A DNA stretch of 64,000 bases, taken from positions 918,326 through 982,325 of the forward strand of contig VZTI01004580.1 in assembly GCA_013397865.1 (NCBI GenBank). Reading direction: 5' to 3'. Each line of letters opens with the position of its first letter. The stretch's first letter is position 1. Position numbers and translations under genes: made by a program. The notes below the pieces were generated by a model. It was not told where the DNA came from, did no database searches, and saw nothing but the letters and a program-made list of their open reading frames with translations. Below, piece after piece: positions 58,057 through 64,000 of this stretch. This DNA comes from Struthidea cinerea. Its lineage: Eukaryota > Chordata > Aves > Passeriformes > Corcoracidae.

Positions 58057-61000
58057 GTGTCACCATAATGCAGACAATCAGCCTTATTAAAGAGTATATG
58101 ATTGGATAGCAGAAGTCCTTAAATGAGTTCAGGAAGCCCACTCAGAATTTCAAGATAAAAGAAAGAAAGAGCTGGATTGGAATTAGAGATGAAGATGGAT
58201 TCAGCTGAGACTTTTGCAGACCAGTAGTTTCAGTAGTGTGATAAAACCACAAGGCAAAACCCAAAGTTTTTCAGTGAGACTGAAAGTGAAATGGTTGTAC
58301 AGCTAGAGTCTGAGGTCTAGGGATGATCAGAGGGTAAAGTGCTGAGGGTGGGGGGATCAAAGAGAAATATATAACAGATGGGAGGGTGGGGGAAATAGAA
58401 ACATTTCCTCCAGATGGCATGTATTATCTCCTGGAAGGATTGGCAAGATTAGAGAATCTTGCCAAGACAAGGATATACTGTGAATAGAGCTATACTAACT
58501 GTATTATATTAAATTCTATTCAGCAAGTAAGAAAAACTTCTTGTAAATTAGTTACTCTTTTAGAAGTGCAGATTCCATGTATTAACCCAACTTTCTCCCC
58601 TTGTGCTATCATTATTGGTGTCACTCTGTATTCAGTATACAACTACGCATACTTTCTAAAACATCCCAAAATCGACCTCCTTCTGTTTTCCATCTCTTCC
58701 CTATTTTTATTTTCTTGATACCATCCCATTTAATGTGACTGGTTTTTTCCTTGTTGGCAGAGTAACAAGGCTCAGGGGCCTGCAGATTTTATGACTCTTT
58801 TTATGGTGGCTTGGCTTTGTGGAAGGATGGTGTGGATGTCACTGGATATCCGCCAATCTTTCTGTGAGAGGGTCTGCACGGTGGGTGCCAAGAGGGATGG
58901 GGATTGGAAGACTGAAACAGAACTGTAGAATTAATTACAGAAACAAATATAGAATTTATTCTAGAAATCAAATGTAAAAGTTAAAATTTATGAAGAAACC
59001 TTTCTTCTCTTTAATTCATGAAAGGACAACTTGTTCAATTTAAATTGGAAAGGGTTAGGGGATTTACCATAAAAATGGTGCTTGCCTAGAGTATACGATG
59101 CTTTTCTCATCAAATTTTTCTAATTAAACAATCAGTCCAAAGAAAGATTGCTGAAGAAAGGTGGCTTTAGGAGTCTTTCCAACCTCAGTTTTTAAAACTC
59201 CTGAGCATTTTCCTAGTTATGAATTAAAAATTAATAACCTATATTTGGGGGGGTGTGTTTATGGTCTTCTTTTTATAAGCCTGGGAGTTGTGTTTTTGGG
59301 CTTCCCTCTGTGAAATGAGGACTGGAAATTTGTTTTATTATGGAATGGAAAGTCTCAAATTACTGCAGTAGTTAATGTCTGAAGAAAAATACCACATTTT
59401 CAAGATTTGCCGTAAAATTATAAGAGTTGGAAATTTTGGGTTGTTACAGGCCTAAAACTTAAAGGTAAGTAGGACTCCTTCTCAGGAATTAAAGAAAAGG
59501 CAGCATAAGCACAATGAGGAAGATTATAAAGCAGCCTCAATTTTCCCTGTGAAGACTGAATGATGGCAGAAGAAAGGAGCTAGCAGAACTCAAAAGCCAG
59601 GGTAGAGAGGTTGACAGGATTAGGGGAACCATAAAGAGGAGAACACGGGGACAAGTATGGAAAAGATAAGGTCAGTCCAAAGGGCCAGGGTCCTCTTATT
59701 TATGGTGACTTAAGACAGATCCTTTGGAAAAAGTGAAGAAAGTGGCACTTCCCATGGTAGATGGTGCTGCTGATGTGGAAGCAGAAGTTTGCTCGCATCC
59801 TGCCACCATTACTGTTTTAAACTGGAGCTCTCAGCCCAACCGTGTGACTCAGAATAGCTCTGAGCGAAAGGGCTGGACTGCAGAGGTGGTTTTTACACCT
59901 TCTCACCCAAGCTATGGGCATTTTTATTAGCTCAGCCCTGGGAAATAATTGGCCAGAGCAAGTTAAGAAGACAGGTGTTGCTGTTAGTCCGAGCTGTTTG
60001 TCACAGCGTTGCATTTCCTTACCCTGGCACGTTTCGTGTGATGTCAGCACACAAAGAATGTTTCTGCAGATAAAGCAAACAGCAAATGATTTCATGAGCC
60101 TGTTTGTGACAGATGTGTGCAGTGTGAAGAAACATTGTAGCACAAACTATAGTACTCCTCAAGATCATGTTATTCCAGCTCATTAATCACTTTTCTCTGG
60201 TTTGTCTCCACGGATGACTATCTGTGAAAACTCACCAGTGCTCATGACAAGGCTTTCTGCTTGTCACCCCCTCCACGTAGAGTCCTGTTGAAATTCTGTG
60301 TATTATTATCAAAGTCACACTGAAAGACAGATGGGAGCTGTACCTCTTTCATGTCTGCTTCACACTCCTCTTCCATTTGGGGCCAAGGGCTGCCTCATAT
60401 AGGAAACCTCCCACAGCATTTCATAATGAAAAAAAAATGGGTTTAATCAGTATTCTCAACAAATTCTTTTATCAGTGTGCTTTAGCCAAATAAGTTAAAA
60501 CCATCATGGCTTTTTTTGGTGATGACTGGGTAAAAGAAGAATAAATAATAGGCACTCTAAATGAGGGGAATTTGCATAATGAAATTTCTGAATCATATTG
60601 CTACAGTGAAAAGGGAGCATAAAATGTGTTTGGAAACATGCGTATTTTAAGGGTATTTTTTTATGTGAGGGAGGAAAAAGAGGAGATGCTTTTCTTCTCT
60701 CCACTCCAAAGGACCCAAGGGAATGTATATTTGCTGCTATCCCCAGGACTTCTGTGTGCTCCTGGCCCAGTCTTTGGAAAATTTTACTAGTCAAGGAGTC
60801 ATGCATGCCTGTTTCCTCATCCTTTACTTGTCATGGAGCAGCTGCATTTCAGAGTTGTTAGGAAAGAGCAGTGACTACATATGGAAGAGAACAAGATGAA
60901 TATATCAGTATTTGCAGTTGAGATTAAATCTGAAAATGAACAAGTAATGTGATGTTTGTTGTTGCAAGGGAGAACAGGGTTTCAAAAACTCCCTCTCTAG

Positions 61001-64000
61001 TGGTGCACAGACTCATAAAGCTTTTCCACAGACAAATCTTTTAATGTTGGACATTTTTGGCAGGTTGAGTTGCAAGGACAGTTCTTTTATGGTTCTGCCA
61101 GTTTCATGGTGTTCAGGAACAGCAGCAGTGAACCACTCAGGTCCCAAATGGAATGCATTTTTCTCCACTGGACTGCCATTCAGTCAGGTCAAAGAGCCTC
61201 AGATTTCCAGTCCTGCTTTTCCCAGCCCTTCCTGCTATCCTTAGAGAAGGAAGAAGGTGCTGCACTCTTAGTAGGATTAGGGTGAGCTTCAGTTTTCAAA
61301 GGCAGTAGATGAGGTGTTTGGTGTTACACGGTGCTACAAAGACGTGGACAATTGAGAGGGGATGGAATTCCTCACAACCAGGTAGCTGAAAATCCTAGGA
61401 ACAGGCCAAGTGTGACATTGCCAGCTGGAATTCACTGCAGTGAAACAAACCCAGGACTGAAATAACTTCTGAGCTGAGGCGTCTGGGTATCATCCCTGAC
61501 CGTACATTTGCCTGAATCTTCTCTTCAGAAGATCTTAAGGAGATGAAGATTTATTCATATTTTGTATAGCAGTATAAGGATTGGAGAACTCATCCTGAAA
61601 GCAAGAAAAAGAATTGTGTGCCACTCTCACCCAGAGGGTGAGAGGAGCCCCTCCTGTCTCTCCATCTAACCTGTCAGTAGCGACTTCTCCGAGTTCTTGA
61701 GAGGCTGTCTCATCAGAAATACTTTGTTTAATGTTACCTTTGTCTTCTCATCCAGCTTCTTGAAGAATCTCCTCATTTCCTCCATTCACCCCCTGCCTCA
61801 TTCACTCCCTACATTTAAAGATGTGACTCTTATCCCAGATGTCTGATTTGGATGTGATGAACTTCACTCACATAAATTATATAATTTATCAAGTTATATA
61901 GGTCTCTTTTCATCCACCAACACCACCAAATCTTTGCCCCAGAGCTGCTCTCAATCCATTCTCCTTCCAGCCTGTATTTGGATTGGGACTGCAGTCAAGT
62001 TTGTCAGATCTATCCACAGGGTATAACCAACCCAGTGAATTTTGGTGATGTTTGTCCCTACATATCATGCTCAAGATATTTTCAAAAGTTTTGCTTGTTC
62101 TTATATAAATCAACCTGCCCTTCCTATTGTTTTTTTCCTGTTAAATATTCCCCATCTTATAATATGTTTAAAAAAAAACCTTTTAGATAAAGCATTTATC
62201 ATGTTGAAATGTTGTTATCAACAAATGGGAAGTCATCTGGTGTCAATATTTAGTAAATAAGTATGATTTAGCAACACCAAAATGTTTTTCCCCATTTTTT
62301 TAATGCTCTTTTCTTGAAGAGCACTAAGTGCCAACAATCTGTTTTTCTATTGTAGTTCATGTTTTCTTATACAGGCTTTTTAATAGCCATTGTCTAAAAA
62401 CATCTGCTTGTGGACAGAATCACTTGGGATTTTGGTTGCTTTTTGATTTCCACTTCAGTCTTTGGAGTTCAAATAACTCCCACTCACCTGACAGCATCAA
62501 AACCAAACCAGAACAAAAGCCCATCTGCTGTGGGTGAATTTCCCAATGCACAGCTGACAGCAGATCTAGAAGGGGGCTGAACCCAGGGCAAAGTCCAGTG
62601 TAGCTTTTGGTTTGTAGAGCACATTTGAATCCAGAGCACACCAGGAGAAATCCTGGCACCCAACACTGAGTGTGGAATGCAAAACTAGACCCAAAAATGT
62701 TCTGGACTTGGTTTTACTAATGTTACATAGTCTGTCCAGGACACTGAGGTCAGTGTCTTTTCCCTTGTGAAATATTCAATAAGATCTTTGATTGAACACA
62801 GGCCACCAGGTTTATCTTTCTCAGCAGTACAGGGCCTCTTTGAAGCACATTGGGCACTTGGAGGGAAGACTGCTGTCTTCTGAATCACTACCACCCTTTC
62901 ACTGCAGCACCCAGCAGTCCTTTGAGATCACAGCTGCCATCCAGATTTTAGCCACTCTGAGCCTGCATTGCTGTACAAAATCTGGAGAATTGATAACCTA
63001 AGTTTGTATGGTGTCTGAGTTGAAAGTGCCACTCAGTTTAAGAAACCTTTAAATCAGTGGCTGATGACTAGGTTCTTTACTCTGCAGGCAGGCTAAAATT
63101 TCCAGAATATATACAACTTCCAGAATACAAATACACCTTTCAAGACACAACTTGAAAGATAAAACTGAGTTAGCTAGTGAAAAGGTGAAAATGTATAGGG
63201 AACTTAGATATCTTATTAGAAAGTCTGTCTGTTTGGTCTGAAAGCTCCCTCTTAGATACCTAAGTCTATGCTTACAATGAAAGTTTTACACAATTTGCAG
63301 GAGATATAGAAAATTATGTGATCTGGAGAGCCATTACAGTTCTCTGAGGAGAGAAAATCTTAATGTATCAACCTGGAGGCAGTGGCTGAAAAATAAAAAC
63401 TTCAGCTCAGTGTTGGTTATCAAACACAAGACAAAGGCTCTTTAACTTTTTTATTGTTATGAAATTTGGGTTATAGAAGAGCAGAATCTTTTGTTCAAGA
63501 CAAGCAGAACATTCAGTTCATTTAATGAATATCATCCATTGAATTCAAGGTGCAATAAATTTAATCAAATGTGGGTGTCTACTTTCAGATTAGAGAAATA
63601 TTTCTATGTATTTACTGATATATTAACTCCATTAATATTCAGATTAGCCTGGGCACTTGAGTTACATGTAGACATGTCCTCTGCAACTACTTATGACTCA
63701 ATCCAGTTGCACACATATGGATCTATTGCCATCTGAGCTGCATTCTATCTGGCCTGTAAAACGGCACTGGCACTCCAGAAAAGCATTGCTCTCTCATATA
63801 TGCCATTTTTCCCGGCACCCTTGCAGACATCTTGAATATATTAAAGTGCTAAAAATCACAATCTGCACTGATACTTAGGCAGTTGAATTCAGACCTTGAA
63901 GTTAGGGGAGAAGAATCACATGCATTGTGTCTTGTTTCATTTGAGAGCTTGAAAAGGATTTACTTCATCTTTCACAGAAGACACAATAAATCTTTCCCTG
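58057..64000. other. Intergenic, far 5' side of HTRA3
   Basis: No exon of SH3TC1 or any other gene was recognised. A stretch near 59925-60130 is of more balanced composition with transcription-factor-like motifs. Nothing else stands out. Confidence 0.55.

Noticed and set aside
1..64000. CRISPR array, bacterial operon, phage or tRNA/rRNA gene
   Set aside because: The window is vertebrate nuclear DNA with spliced exons. I saw no spaced repeats of CRISPR type and no tRNA box A/B pair or rRNA-like stretch.

Overview
The window is vertebrate nuclear DNA, almost certainly from a bird. It is AT-rich and sparsely genic, with one intron-split vertebrate gene. CR1 LINE copies ending in the avian-type TTCTATGATT tail are the main repeats. 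There are a few worn MIR-like tRNA SINEs, one fragment of an endogenous retrovirus, and no Alu/L1-type mammalian repeats. The species cannot be fixed from what I can see.

The only gene I can support is HTRA3, on the minus strand. All nine coding exons are present, from the ATG at 51279 down to the stop at 26845. They join in a continuous frame of 1,401 nt (466 codons plus stop) with GT-AG splice sites at all eight introns. The product is a secreted serine protease with a signal peptide, an IGFBP-like module, a Kazal-like module, a trypsin-like HtrA protease domain (His204, Asp240, Ser318) and one C-terminal PDZ domain. Exon 1 lies in a CpG island (about 50280-51880) that probably holds the promoter. 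The likely 3' UTR runs left from 26844 to about 26000.

Layout from left to right: 1-26000 is intergenic DNA 3' of HTRA3, with two CR1 copies, a 494-bp retroviral LTR joined to about 650 bp of internal sequence, MIR-like fragments and one 21-N assembly gap between two (A)23 runs. 26000-51280 is HTRA3, with three CR1 copies and two MIR-like fragments in its introns. 50280-51880 is the CpG island. 51880-64000 is intergenic DNA 5' of HTRA3, with one old CR1 copy and no recognisable exon. In human, HTRA3 lies between SH3TC1 and ACOX3; I recognised no exon of either here, so they probably lie outside the window.

I did not find a new multi-gene system. The observations most worth checking are: a 28-bp exact direct repeat shared by the HTRA3 3' UTR and the last intron; a longer IGFBP-Kazal linker than in human HTRA3; an unbroken 196-codon frame upstream of and in frame with the HTRA3 start; the retroviral LTR fragment with intact-looking signals; and the probable false duplication at the gap.
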